Below are positions 8,413 through 17,242 of a DNA stretch of 64,000 bases, one piece after another. Origin of the DNA: JOPF136 sp035541255 (GTDB taxonomy: Bacteria; Acidobacteriota; Terriglobia; Acidiferrales; UBA7541); assembly GCA_035541255.1 (NCBI GenBank), contig DATKNR010000006.1, positions 1 to 64,000 on the forward strand, in the 5' to 3' direction. Made by a program: the position numbers and the translations under genes. Every line of letters begins with the position of its first letter. The stretch's first letter is position 1. Under the pieces are notes generated by a model. That model saw only the letters and a program-made list of their open reading frames with translations, made no database searches and was not told where the DNA came from.

Positions 8413-9870
8413 TTAGTTGGACTCGCCGACGGTCATCACGTCCACGCGCGGCGCCTCGGCTGGATGGCCTGGTTTGTCTTCCTTTTGGGGAGCGGCGCCA
8501 GGTTTCTTCTCGCCGGCTTTGCCCTCGCCCGCCTTCTTTTCGGATTCGGCGGCCTTCTTCTCCTTTTCGATCAGGGCCTTGCGTTCCTTCGCGTTTTCGG
8601 CGCGCATGGCGAGATCCTTGTCGCGATCGAAATAGAGGTGGCCATCGATGAACACCTTCTGGGCCACGGCGTAAACGCTCAGCGGGTTATGGTTGAAGAC
8701 GACGAGGTCGGCGTCCTTGCCGGCTTCGATGGAGCCGACGCGCTTGTCGATGCCGAGCTGGATGGCGGGATTGATGGTGATGAGCTTCAGCGCTTCCGTC
8801 TCGGTGAGGCCGCCATATTTCATGGTCTTGGCGGCTTCCTGATTAAGGTGGCGGGATTCCTCGGCGCTATCGGAGTTGATGGAGACGATCACGCCGTGGC
8901 GAGTCATGATGGCGGCGTTGTACGGAATCGCTTCGTAGGCCTCGACTTTGTAGGCCCACCAGTCGGAAAAGGTGGAAGCGCCGACGCCGTGGGCAGCGAT
9001 TTCATCGGCAACGCGGTAGCCCTCCAGAACATGCTGGAGGGTGCGGATGTGGAAGCCGAACTCCTCCGCGAGCAGGACGAGCTGAATCATCTCATCAGCG
9101 CGATAGCAGTGGGCGTGAACCCAGCGCTTGCCTTCGAGCACTTCAACGAGGGGCTCGAGCTTCAGGTCGCGGCGCGGGGGAATCACGTTTTTCTCACCTG
9201 CGGCGACGCGACGGTTGTACTCGTCCCAGGACTTCTTGTACTCGCGGGCGTCCACGAAGGCCTGGCGGATGACGTCCATGACGCCCATCCGGCTTTCCGG
9301 ATAGCGCTGGGGAATTCCCGGAGGCGGGCGGAAGTTGCTGCGCTTGGGATTTTCGCCGAGGGCAAACTTGATGCTGAGCGGGGCGCCCTCGAATTTCAGT
9401 TCGCCGGCCGACCTGCCCCAGCGGAGCTTGATGACCTGGTTCTGGCCCCCGATGGGATTGGCGCTGCCGTGAAGAACGTGAGCCACGGTGACGCCCCCGG
9501 CAAGATCGCGGTAAATGTCGATGTCGTCCGGGTTGAGCACATCGCCGACGCTGACCATGGAGGAAACGGCGACGCTGCCCTCATTGACGTCGCCTTCGAC
9601 GGCGATATGCGAGTGGCAATCGATGATGCCGGGCATGATGTACATGCCGGTGGCGTCAATCACGGTAGCGCCCTCGGGGGCTTTCAAATCCTTGCCCACG
9701 CGGTCGATCTTTCCATCCTTAATAAGGATGGAGCCGTGCTCGATGGTGCCCTTGGTGACCGTGAGGATCGTGGCGTCCTTGATCAGCGTGACGCCGGAGT
9801 CCTGCGCGGCGCACACGGGGACGAGGAGCGTCGCGGCTGCAAGAACGGCGAGCAGATGGGATTTATTCAT
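8413..9870 (-). CDS. Exported amidohydrolase with intact metal site
   Basis: 485-residue amidohydrolase with a signal peptide (residues 1-22, ending PVCAAQ). The metal ligands are present: CHSH after the first barrel strand, VHAHC, the TLQH histidine and the INSDS aspartate. The C-terminal 60 residues are Lys/Glu-rich and low in complexity. I chose the ATG at 9868-9870, which has AGGAGG just upstream and lies inside the end of the preceding gene (eight-base overlap), over an ATG seven codons earlier. It is the middle gene of three. Substrate is unknown; relatives hydrolyse cyclic amides or dipeptides. It is probably the only catalytically active member of the set. Confidence 0.9.
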   Translation of the reverse strand: MNKSHLLAVLAAATLLVPVCAAQDSGVTLIKDATILTVTKGTIEHGSILIKDGKIDRVGKDLKAPEGATVIDATGMYIMPGIIDCHSHIAVEGDVNEGSVAVSSMVSVGDVLNPDDIDIYRDLAGGVTVAHVLHGSANPIGGQNQVIKLRWGRSAGELKFEGAPLSIKFALGENPKRSNFRPPPGIPQRYPESRMGVMDVIRQAFVDAREYKKSWDEYNRRVAAGEKNVIPPRRDLKLEPLVEVLEGKRWVHAHCYRADEMIQLVLLAEEFGFHIRTLQHVLEGYRVADEIAAHGVGASTFSDWWAYKVEAYEAIPYNAAIMTRHGVIVSINSDSAEESRHLNQEAAKTMKYGGLTETEALKLITINPAIQLGIDKRVGSIEAGKDADLVVFNHNPLSVYAVAQKVFIDGHLYFDRDKDLAMRAENAKERKALIEKEKKAAESEKKAGEGKAGEKKPGAAPQKEDKPGHPAEAPRVDVMTVGESN

Positions 9871-11575
9871 GGCCGTCCTCCTGAGCGCCAACGGCAGCCT
9901 GACTGCCGCTGGGCCGCGAACCCGTGAATTCCGCCGCGAATCCCGGACCGTTGATGGTTCCTTTCATCGTGTTGCCCTCGAGTGTGCCGGAAAAGGTGAA
10001 TTCGTGAGCGCCGTCGCCGCCGTCCGCGGAGATGGTGATGGAGAACGAATTGCCGCTGACGTAGCCGGAGTTGACGGTAGAAGTGCCGAAGGGGTGAGTG
10101 ACGGAACCGGTGACGGAGCCGCCGGGCGCCATAGCGAGGTCCGCGGAGGCCTGCATGGGCCCCTGTTCGCTGGAGATGGAGATGCTCCACTTTCCGGAGA
10201 GATCGCCCTTGGGGGGCTCCTTGGGTTTTTCCGCCTCGCGAATCTCGAACTTCCGTCCGTCTACGAACACATATTTGATTTTCGTTTTTTCGCTGAAGAG
10301 GTCGCCATCGGTAACCACGAGATTGGCGATCTTTCCGGTCTCGATGCTGCCCAGACGGTCGGACACGCCGTAAATCTCCGCGGCGGAAAGCGTGAGGGCG
10401 CGCAACGCGGCTTCGGGAGCAAGGCCCGCGTCGATGGCTTTCTTCACGTTCTTCAGCATGTCTTTCGGCGCGGAGAGGCCGCCATCGTAGAAGGCGAATC
10501 GCACGCCGGCTTTTTCGAGAGCGGCGGGAGTGCCGGGTGCACGATCGCGGAAACGGAGAGTGCGGAGCGGCTCCTCGGCCTCGGGATCGGCGTCCTTTTC
10601 CCTCTCGGGCCACTTGGCGTTGACCAGAGCGACGGCTTTTTTCGCGGCGAGGGCATCGGCGACCGCATAACCCTGCTGGACTCCGTAAAGAACCGGATGA
10701 GTCTGGATGCGGTCTGCCAGCCACATGCCACGGATGATTTGCGGAGCGGTGTTGGCCGGGATGAGGACGGGCTCGGCGGCGCGCCGGGCCTGCTCAAGAG
10801 CGCGGAGGACGCGGTCGTACTCCGGGCGCTCGTTGCCGCGCGGGGCGGCGCCGTAAATGCGCTGCGCTTCATCATCCTGCTGCACGTCGAGGTAAACCTG
10901 CTCGATGTAAGAGACGGCGCCCATGAGCGAGCCGGGAAATCCGAAAAAGCCGCCGGGCGCGTTAAGAGTGATCTGGACGGAAGCGTCGGGCTTGACGACG
11001 AGGTCGCCCGGCCGCGTGCCGGCGAGATCGATCATGGCGCCCTGTCCGGGAAACATGCCGGTCTTCGGGGCGGTCAAAGCGGTGGTGAAACCGCCGGAAC
11101 GCCAGGTTTCGATCTTCTTGTCGTCGGGCTTCAGCTCATCCGCCGCGTCCACCCAGGGCGTTGAGGCGGGACGGTCCTGCGGGCCCTTGGATATCGCTTC
11201 GGGCGTGACTGGCCCACCGCGGCCGCGACCACCGCCCTGCTGCGGCGGCTCTGCGGCACCGAGCCCGAGGTCAGTGAGCGCGTCCACCAGGCCGGGATAG
11301 ACGGTCAAATCCTTGCCATCGATCACCCAGGCCTCGGGAGGAATCGCGGCATCCTTGCCCACGGCCCGGATCAATCCATCGGCGACGACGACGGTGGCGC
11401 CGTCAATTGGAGGTCCTGCGACCGGAACCACTCTTGCATTCTTGATCGCGAAGTAGCGCGGTTCTTCCGCAGCAGCATTGCGCTGAAAAACGGAAAGACT
11501 GGCCAGCGCGCCTCCCAACAACAGGCCAGATGCCAACCAGAGACGCAGACTCCGGCCCTGCCACATTCGCTTCAT
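9863..11575 (-). CDS. Exported amidohydrolase-like protein with extra C-terminal beta domain
   Basis: 570-residue protein with an N-terminal signal segment (about residues 8-33), an amidohydrolase-like barrel and an extra C-terminal domain of about 115 residues, rich in Ser, Thr and Gly and beginning at LSGKWSISISSEQG. The HxH motif is replaced by VDALTD and the barrel histidines by LIPANTA and LYGVQQG, so metal-dependent catalysis is unlikely. I chose the ATG at 11573-11575 with GGGTGGG upstream; an ATG eight codons earlier is possible. First gene of the amidohydrolase operon. The C-terminal domain resembles small secreted beta-barrel modules by composition only. Confidence 0.86.
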   Translation of the reverse strand: MKRMWQGRSLRLWLASGLLLGGALASLSVFQRNAAAEEPRYFAIKNARVVPVAGPPIDGATVVVADGLIRAVGKDAAIPPEAWVIDGKDLTVYPGLVDALTDLGLGAAEPPQQGGGRGRGGPVTPEAISKGPQDRPASTPWVDAADELKPDDKKIETWRSGGFTTALTAPKTGMFPGQGAMIDLAGTRPGDLVVKPDASVQITLNAPGGFFGFPGSLMGAVSYIEQVYLDVQQDDEAQRIYGAAPRGNERPEYDRVLRALEQARRAAEPVLIPANTAPQIIRGMWLADRIQTHPVLYGVQQGYAVADALAAKKAVALVNAKWPEREKDADPEAEEPLRTLRFRDRAPGTPAALEKAGVRFAFYDGGLSAPKDMLKNVKKAIDAGLAPEAALRALTLSAAEIYGVSDRLGSIETGKIANLVVTDGDLFSEKTKIKYVFVDGRKFEIREAEKPKEPPKGDLSGKWSISISSEQGPMQASADLAMAPGGSVTGSVTHPFGTSTVNSGYVSGNSFSITISADGGDGAHEFTFSGTLEGNTMKGTINGPGFAAEFTGSRPSGSQAAVGAQEDGHE

Positions 11576-11814
11576 GACCCACCCCCGTTCGTGATGCAAA
11601 AAGTCGGGACTCCCGCCCCATCGAACAGCCAGAAGAAGCTAGATACGAAAATCGCGGGGCACAGGTTTCCATAATGTGGAGCTAGGCGCAAGAGTTGAGA
11701 TGAAATTCACGGAGACGAACGAATTGCGCTGGATCGCTGAGAAAAATGCGGCGCCTGCCCGCGAAACGGTGGAATGGAGCGGCCGGATGCGGTTCTCTCG
11801 AAACCTCAATTGAG

Positions 11815-13731
11815 CTAATCCGGTCTGACCGGGTCGGCGCCGTCGGGCTTTTCCTGAGACGGAGGCACGTCCTTGGGCGCTTTGATTTGCTGGTTGGCGT
11901 CGACGGAAAACAACGTGAAATCGCTGAAGCTAAGCTGGCGATGGACCCGCTTGCCCTGCCAATCGAAATAGACCTCGGCTCTTTCCGGGAGCCACAAGCT
12001 CAGGTCCCTGGTGCGGAAGCGGACCGGCCCGTATTTGATCTGGGTGTGCTCGGCGACAAGGCGAATCTGCGGATGCGATTTCACCAGATCCGATTCGAGG
12101 CGAATCAGCTGGTAGGTGTCGGCAGCAATCCATGCCCGTCCCTTCAGCCCGACCGGATAAACCTGCCCGGCTCGGCTATAGGCGTGGAGAGTCGGAACGC
12201 GGTCTGGCTTCTGCTTGAAATACACCTGCCAGGCAAGCACGCTGCCGGTGCGGGACAAGCCCTCGCAGGTGAAATCGAAGTTCACGCTCTGCGAAGGATG
12301 GAAGACGAGCGCGAGCGCTGGAAGGCCCACGGTGACGATTCCGTCGGGCGGGCCGTCCTGATACTTGTTCTTGGAGTCGCGAAACTCATCCACGGACAAC
12401 ATGCCCGGACGGATTTCTTCAATGGAGACCAGGTAGCGATACGTCCGGGTCTGCACGCTGGCGGGGAGTCCATCGTTTCCGATGCGCTGACTGCGGAGGT
12501 CTTCCGTGGCTTCAAAGCGTTGGAGATTGTCGACGAGCTCAGTCATACGGGTGCTGGCCTTATGCAGCACGGTGGGCAAGGAGCAGGGAACCCCGGGCTC
12601 GACTGGAGGGACACTGTCGTCGACGGCATGGGGCATCCAGGCAGAAGGCAGGAGGGGCGGAAGTTCCAAAGCCGGGGCCGGGGGATTGGAACTGGCCGGG
12701 GGTTGCCGGAGTGAAGCGAGGAGATTTTTTGATTCGGCGTCGTCCGGGTTGTCCTTGACGTAGACATCGAGAATCTGGATGGCTTGGTCCTTTTTGCCTT
12801 CGGCCACCAGAGCGCTGGCCAGAGTGGGCTGGACCACGGCGGCAGCCTGGCTGTGACCGAGAGCGATGGCACGCTGCGCCTCCTCTACGGCCTCGGGAAT
12901 CTGGTGCAGTTTGAGGTAAGCCACAACCATGTACGCATGCGGATGCCAGACAGTAGGGCTGGCCTTGACCGCGCGCTTCAGGTAAGTGAGTGCCTCGGCG
13001 GGATTGCCCTCATCGATGGCTGCGTGACCCAGCTCCATAAGCGCGGCGAAGTTCTTGGAATCCTCTCCGACAGCCCTCTTCCAATAGAACTTGGCCTTAT
13101 TCATGTCGTTCATTTCCTTTTCGTACTCGCCATAGAGATACGAAAGGTTTGTGTCCGTGGAACTTTCGTAATACAGCTTCTCAAGGTCCATGCGGGCCTT
13201 TTCCGGCTTGTGGTCGCGGAGAGCCTGCGCAATCCGGAGCAACATCCGCATTTCCTTGACGTTGGTATCCCTGCCGAACTGATCACCGCCGATGTCGGAG
13301 TACCCCATCATGCTGGACTGATCCATATCGTCACTGGCTTTGCGATGCAGGACGACTTTGACGATGGAGTGCGGTTCCGTGGCGTCCACCAGCTGCTTCG
13401 CTGAATCGTATCCCTGAGCAGTAACTTGCAGGGTGTAGTGTCCGGGAGCGAGATCGTCAATTTCCGTATCACCGCCGCTGGTGCTGGCCTGCCTGACCAC
13501 GCCGCCCTCGGCCGCCTTCAAAGTCACCACGGCGAGGACCAGGATCGGGCCACCACTATCTTCCGTCACCTGAATCTCGAGCCTGGATTTGGCGGCCGGA
13601 TCGGACGGGCTGGGTCGCTGTTTACCCTGCCCCGCACCGGCCGGGTTCTGGGCGAGCGTGGAGTATGGAAGGAGGAGGAGTGCCCCGCAGAAACACGACA
13701 ATGGGACCAACCACTTATGTTTTCCGACCAT
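11815..13731 (-). CDS. Exported TPR-repeat protein
   Basis: 638-residue exported protein. A signal peptide ends near STLAQ (residue 28). Residues 50-130 form a beta-sandwich resembling a carboxypeptidase regulatory-like domain (DLAPGHYTLQVTAQGY). Residues 155-345 contain TPR helices (for example AKFYWKRAVGEDSKNFAALM and AEALTYLKRAVKASP). A proline-rich linker follows, and a 250-residue C-terminal beta-rich region with KGRAWIAADTYQLIRLE resembles acidobacterial outer-membrane or lipoprotein-associated domains. It is monocistronic, with a TATACT hexamer on the minus strand at 13812-13817. Role unknown; protein-protein interaction in the envelope is inferred. Confidence 0.88.
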   Translation of the reverse strand: MVGKHKWLVPLSCFCGALLLLPYSTLAQNPAGAGQGKQRPSPSDPAAKSRLEIQVTEDSGGPILVLAVVTLKAAEGGVVRQASTSGGDTEIDDLAPGHYTLQVTAQGYDSAKQLVDATEPHSIVKVVLHRKASDDMDQSSMMGYSDIGGDQFGRDTNVKEMRMLLRIAQALRDHKPEKARMDLEKLYYESSTDTNLSYLYGEYEKEMNDMNKAKFYWKRAVGEDSKNFAALMELGHAAIDEGNPAEALTYLKRAVKASPTVWHPHAYMVVAYLKLHQIPEAVEEAQRAIALGHSQAAAVVQPTLASALVAEGKKDQAIQILDVYVKDNPDDAESKNLLASLRQPPASSNPPAPALELPPLLPSAWMPHAVDDSVPPVEPGVPCSLPTVLHKASTRMTELVDNLQRFEATEDLRSQRIGNDGLPASVQTRTYRYLVSIEEIRPGMLSVDEFRDSKNKYQDGPPDGIVTVGLPALALVFHPSQSVNFDFTCEGLSRTGSVLAWQVYFKQKPDRVPTLHAYSRAGQVYPVGLKGRAWIAADTYQLIRLESDLVKSHPQIRLVAEHTQIKYGPVRFRTRDLSLWLPERAEVYFDWQGKRVHRQLSFSDFTLFSVDANQQIKAPKDVPPSQEKPDGADPVRPD

Positions 13732-13884
13732 GGAACCTATCCGATCGACGAGGAGAGCTCCCGGAGAAACTCGTCCGCCGTTCCCTCGTTCCTTGCTGGA
13801 ATGTGCATAAGTATACTCAATGGACTTAGTGTGCGCCAGCGTACAATCGTGACACGGAATGTCCTAGGACTGAGCCGAAAGCGG

Positions 13885-14553
13885 TCAGCCCAGAGAAACG
13901 CCCCGCTTGGTCTGACCCGTGTGCGGCGCTCCGATTCCAGACCACACCATGCGATGGAACATGGCGTCCATTTCCATCGGGGTGGCCCCCGGCTCGTTGT
14001 TGAGCCACCACATGAGAAGCCCAAACATGGCGGCAGCGTACGCCTGCCCAAGGGCGGTCCGCCGCGATGCGGGAAGCGAGCGAGTTTCCGGCAAAGCGCC
14101 GAGCCGGGCGGCAATGGAGCGGGCGAAGTATCCCTCACCCAGCTCGAGGACATCGTGGAGCTTCTGGGAGGCGGACATGGCGGAGATGAACTGGCGTCTC
14201 TCCGCAACGTGGGAGAAGAACTCGCCGACCGGCGCGACACGGCGTGATTTTTCGCGCGTGCGCGCGAGGCGCGAGGAAATCAGTTCCCAGAAATCCTCGG
14301 CGTCGCTCAGGAAAAGGTCGTTTGTGCCGCTGAAATGAGTGTAAAAGGTGGAGCGAGCAACGCCGGCGCGATCCAGCACCTGCTGTACGGTGATGGAGTC
14401 AAAAGGCTGCTCCTGCATGAGGGCCACGATGGCGTCGCCGAGCGCGTCGCGCGTGCGGAGAACCCGGCGATCCTGTTTGCGCGGGGCGCAAGCAGGACGG
14501 GAGACGGCGACCTTTCCGGACTCCGAACGCCGTTTTGTTCGAGAACTCGCCAT
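13885..14553 (-). CDS. TetR/AcrR family transcriptional regulator
   Basis: 222-residue regulator. The N-terminal helix-turn-helix (about residues 33-80) shows the TetR pattern: FDSITVQQVLDRAGVARSTFYTHF. The C-terminal ligand-binding half has no assignable ligand. The ATG lies 52 bases from the divergent membrane protein gene at 14606, so this regulator probably controls that gene and itself through the shared intergenic region. The first 20 residues are basic and precede the HTH. Confidence 0.92.
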   Translation of the reverse strand: MASSRTKRRSESGKVAVSRPACAPRKQDRRVLRTRDALGDAIVALMQEQPFDSITVQQVLDRAGVARSTFYTHFSGTNDLFLSDAEDFWELISSRLARTREKSRRVAPVGEFFSHVAERRQFISAMSASQKLHDVLELGEGYFARSIAARLGALPETRSLPASRRTALGQAYAAAMFGLLMWWLNNEPGATPMEMDAMFHRMVWSGIGAPHTGQTKRGVSLG

Positions 14554-14569
14554 TTCCCGGCATCACCTA

Positions 14570-14598
14570 TTGACGGACTGCGGATTCCTGCCTAGTGT
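14570..14598 (+). promoter_or_regulatory. Sigma-70-like promoter of the membrane protein gene
   Basis: TTGACG (14570-14575), a 17-base spacer and TAGTGT (14593-14598). The hexamer ends seven bases before the ATG at 14606, so the predicted transcript starts at or next to the start codon. The site lies in the short intergenic region shared with the divergent TetR gene. Confidence 0.5.
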
Positions 14599-14605
14599 CC
14601 GGCAC

Positions 14606-15280
14606 ATGACCGACGCACGACGAAGCGGCATCGCGCTGATCGCGGGGTCCGCTGCAATGATTATAACCATGGCGGTTCATCCGCACGGGCGCGTGAGCAG
14701 CGCGGAAGAGGCCGAGGGAATGGCGCGGATGCTGATTGCCGTGCACTCACTGGCGATGGCAAGCGTGCCCGTGCTGTTCCTGGGCGCGTGGGGCCTTTCC
14801 CGCCAGCTGGACGCAGAGGACCGCATGGCCATGGCCGGGCTCGTAATCTTCGGATTCGGCGCCATTGCGGTGATGAACGCGGCCGTGATGGACGGCCTGG
14901 TGGCTCCGGAACTGATCCGGCGCATCTTCGCCTCCGCGGCGGATGCCGCGAAGAAAGACGTATGGCAGGTCGCCCTGCGTTTCAACTTCGAGATAAACCA
15001 GGCGTATGCGCGTGTGTACGCTGTGGCATCGGGCGCGGCGATAGTGCTGTGGTCAGCGGCCATCCTGCGGAAGGGCCGGTTTGCGCGCGCGGCGGGAATC
15101 TACGGCTGCATCCTCGGCCCGGTGACGATCGCCGCGGTGTGCTCGGGCCTGCTGACACCCGACGTCCACGGATTCGGCATGCTGGTGGTCTGCCAGGCCA
15201 TCTGGTTCGTAGCCGTGGGCGTGCAACTGTGCGGGGAATCACCATCGTCAGCGCAGCCTTCCGGTCAATTCCCAAAGTAG
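14606..15280 (+). CDS. Integral membrane protein, unknown function
   Basis: 224-residue protein with about six hydrophobic helices (for example residues 6-22, 44-62, 74-92, 132-150, 158-175 and 185-203). No domain is recognised; it resembles small DUF4386-like or hypothetical multi-pass proteins. I chose the ATG at 14606 because the open frame upstream runs through the intergenic region and the divergent TetR gene; a good promoter sits immediately upstream and there is no Shine-Dalgarno sequence. It is probably the target of the divergent TetR repressor, which suggests induction by a small molecule. The 3' end overlaps the convergent AraC gene by 16 bases. Confidence 0.8.
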   Translation: MTDARRSGIALIAGSAAMIITMAVHPHGRVSSAEEAEGMARMLIAVHSLAMASVPVLFLGAWGLSRQLDAEDRMAMAGLVIFGFGAIAVMNAAVMDGLVAPELIRRIFASAADAAKKDVWQVALRFNFEINQAYARVYAVASGAAIVLWSAAILRKGRFARAAGIYGCILGPVTIAAVCSGLLTPDVHGFGMLVVCQAIWFVAVGVQLCGESPSSAQPSGQFPK

Positions 15281-16044
15281 CGATTCGGCGTCGAGCCGAG
15301 CTGCCGCTTGAACATGGAAATGAAAGCACTCGGACTGCTGTAGCCCGCATCGAGCGCTACGGCAGTGACCTTTTCTCCTGCGGCGAGGAGCTTCAAAGCG
15401 TGGAGCAGGCGGAGCTGCTGCCGCCACTCGCGGAAGGTCATCTTGGTCTCCTCCAGAAAAACGCGCTGGATGGTGCGTTTGCTGGCTCCGCAGCCGTGGC
15501 TCAGGCGCTGCAAAGGAGACTGGGCCGCGGGATCGGCCAGAAGCGCGCGGGAGACGCGCAGGGCGCGGGGGTCCGTGGGGCTGGGCAATTGCAACGGCAC
15601 CGCAGAAGCGGCCTGCAACTGGTCCGCCAGGATTTCCATGATGCGGCGGTGCGCGGGGATTCTGCGGTTCAGCCGCGAAAACGTGCAGGCGTGGAGGATG
15701 AGCTCCTTGAGAAGCGGCGAAACGTGGATGACGGAGCAGCGGGCGGGAAGCGAGCGGACCAGGCCGGGCAGAAGATAGAGAGTGCGCATGAAGACGGAGC
15801 CGGAGGTGCGCACGGAGTGGGGCGTGCGCGCAGGAATCCACACGGCGCGGAGCGGAGGCACCACCCAGATGCCCTGCGCCGTCGAAACGGTCATCACTCC
15901 CTGGGAAGCGAAAATGAGCTGGTCTTCGGGGTGAAAATGTTCGGGGATGGAGTGGCCGCTGGGGAGATCGGCGGAGACGCTGGCCACCTGGGCGAGGAGG
16001 CGGCCTTTGCGGTCGCGGAGAATGCTGTGACACTTATGCGACAT
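15265..16044 (-). CDS. AraC family transcriptional regulator with cupin domain
   Basis: 259-residue regulator. The N-terminal half is a cupin-like sensor (PEHFHPEDQLIFASQGVMTV, about residues 33-60). The C-terminal 95 residues hold two helix-turn-helix motifs of the AraC/XylS type (RLSHGCGASKRTIQRVFLE, and AVALDAGYSSPSAFISMFKR). A TTGCGC-17-TATTCT promoter lies just upstream, with its -10 only eight bases before the ATG. It is convergent with the membrane protein gene and divergent from the VOC gene at 16149, which it might regulate. Ligand unknown. Confidence 0.92.
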   Translation of the reverse strand: MSHKCHSILRDRKGRLLAQVASVSADLPSGHSIPEHFHPEDQLIFASQGVMTVSTAQGIWVVPPLRAVWIPARTPHSVRTSGSVFMRTLYLLPGLVRSLPARCSVIHVSPLLKELILHACTFSRLNRRIPAHRRIMEILADQLQAASAVPLQLPSPTDPRALRVSRALLADPAAQSPLQRLSHGCGASKRTIQRVFLEETKMTFREWRQQLRLLHALKLLAAGEKVTAVALDAGYSSPSAFISMFKRQLGSTPNRYFGN

Positions 16045-16052
16045 TTCTTGTC

Positions 16053-16081
16053 AGAATAGCGGCAGCAATCCGGGCGCGCAA
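16053..16081 (-). promoter_or_regulatory. Promoter of the AraC-family gene
   Basis: On the minus strand TTGCGC (16081-16076), a 17-base spacer and TATTCT (16058-16053). The -10 ends eight bases before the ATG at 16044, so the message would be leaderless or nearly so. Confidence 0.45.
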
Positions 16082-16148
16082 GTGATATGAATTGCGGCGC
16101 TGGGGAGCCGCGATGCCACAGGCCGTGAAACTGGAGCAGGAGGCAAAC

Positions 16149-16523
16149 ATGCTGGCCGGAGCCAAATTGATGGGATTCCTGCTGACCAAGGATTACGAGA
16201 AGGCCCGGGCGTTCTACGAGGGGAAAGTGGGAATGAAGTTTGTGAGCCTGGACCAATTCGCGCTGGCCATGCGCGCCGGAGAAAACATGATCCGCATCGT
16301 GAAGATGCCGGGCTTCACTCCGCAGCAAGGGACGGTGCTGGGATGGGAGGTGCCGGACATCGAAGCCGCGGTGGAATGGCTGATGATGCGAGGGGTGGAA
16401 TTCGAGAAATATCCTTTCGTGGAGGACAAGGTGAGAGGCATCTGGACGGCGCCGGGAGGCGACCGGGTGGCATGGTTCAAGGACCCGGACGGAAACGTGC
16501 TGAGCGTGTCTCAACACGTCTAG
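16149..16523 (+). CDS. VOC family (glyoxalase-like) protein
   Basis: 124-residue vicinal-oxygen-chelate fold protein with the two beta-alpha-beta-beta-beta modules: MGFLLTKDYEKARAFYEGKV at the start and TAPGGDRVAWFKDPDGNVL at the end. I chose the ATG at 16149, preceded by AGGAGG at six bases; an in-frame ATG at 16092 would add 19 residues without homology. Some VOC proteins are dioxygenases or lyases, others bind antibiotics; the metal ligands cannot be assigned with certainty. It is divergent from the AraC regulator. Confidence 0.88.
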   Translation: MLAGAKLMGFLLTKDYEKARAFYEGKVGMKFVSLDQFALAMRAGENMIRIVKMPGFTPQQGTVLGWEVPDIEAAVEWLMMRGVEFEKYPFVEDKVRGIWTAPGGDRVAWFKDPDGNVLSVSQHV

Positions 16524-16552
16524 AAACGCGCGGCCGGGACGCGGAGACGGCT

Positions 16553-17218
16553 TCAGGACGGCCGGCGAACGTGCGCCGCGAGGACGGCGAACATGCCGCG
16601 GCGCCAGGCCACTTCCGGGTGGAAGCCGCAGGAACGAAGCATCTCCAGCTCCGTCCCGAGCGGTTTGTAGTGATCCTCGCGTCGCCAGCCGCGATAGTAG
16701 GCGAGGGCCTGGGCGCGCGAGTAACTGCGGCAAACGTGGCTGACCCAGTGGCGCTCCTGTGCACGCCGAAGCGACCGTTCCGCGGCGGGAAAACAATCGG
16801 CGAAAATCAGAAGGCCGCCGGGGCGAATAGCGCGGCGGATGCGGCGGTACACGGACATCTTTACCGTCGGCGAGAAAATGTGGTGCAGAGCGAGAGAGGT
16901 GACCACCGCGTCGGCAGGCGGAAACGCAGCGTCCTCAAAGCGGCTGTGGACGAGATTCGCGCGCGCGCCGAGGCGCTTGCGAGCGAGGACCAGCATGGCG
17001 GCCTCGCTGTCGATGCCGGTGACGCGCGCACGGGGCGCAACCCGAAGACAATGCGCGGCGAGCGCACCGGTTCCAGTGCCCAGATCCAATATCGCGGTGG
17101 CGCGGGGCGGCATGAGCGCCGCAGCGGCGTCCAGCATTTCCTCGTAATGGGGGATAAAGGTGCGGATGCGGCGGTCGTATTCCGACAATCGGATGCCGAG
17201 ATGTGAGGCTGTACTCAT
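16553..17218 (-). CDS. Class I SAM-dependent methyltransferase
   Basis: 221-residue methyltransferase. Motif I ILDLGTGTGALAAHCL binds S-adenosylmethionine, with the acidic GIDSEAAML of the second strand and DAVVTSLALHHI as motif IV region. The LHHIF pattern is common among small-molecule and quinone methylases, but the substrate is not evident. The gene starts 24 bases after the FadN stop on the same strand and may be co-transcribed. No membrane segments. Confidence 0.9.
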   Translation of the reverse strand: MSTASHLGIRLSEYDRRIRTFIPHYEEMLDAAAALMPPRATAILDLGTGTGALAAHCLRVAPRARVTGIDSEAAMLVLARKRLGARANLVHSRFEDAAFPPADAVVTSLALHHIFSPTVKMSVYRRIRRAIRPGGLLIFADCFPAAERSLRRAQERHWVSHVCRSYSRAQALAYYRGWRREDHYKPLGTELEMLRSCGFHPEVAWRRGMFAVLAAHVRRPS

Positions 17219-17242
17219 TCCGGTTCAGGGAGCGGGCCCGAC

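Noticed and set aside
7669..9927. Very long open frame on the plus strand opposite the amidohydrolase genes
   Set aside because: It is antisense to two clear genes, its translation is Gly/Ala/Asp/His-rich low-information sequence with no motif, and high GC produces such frames wherever codon position 3 is G or C.
13861..13870. GTCCTAGGAC palindrome as a TetR operator
   Set aside because: It lies beyond the 3' end of the TetR gene, not at either divergent promoter, and is only ten bases long.
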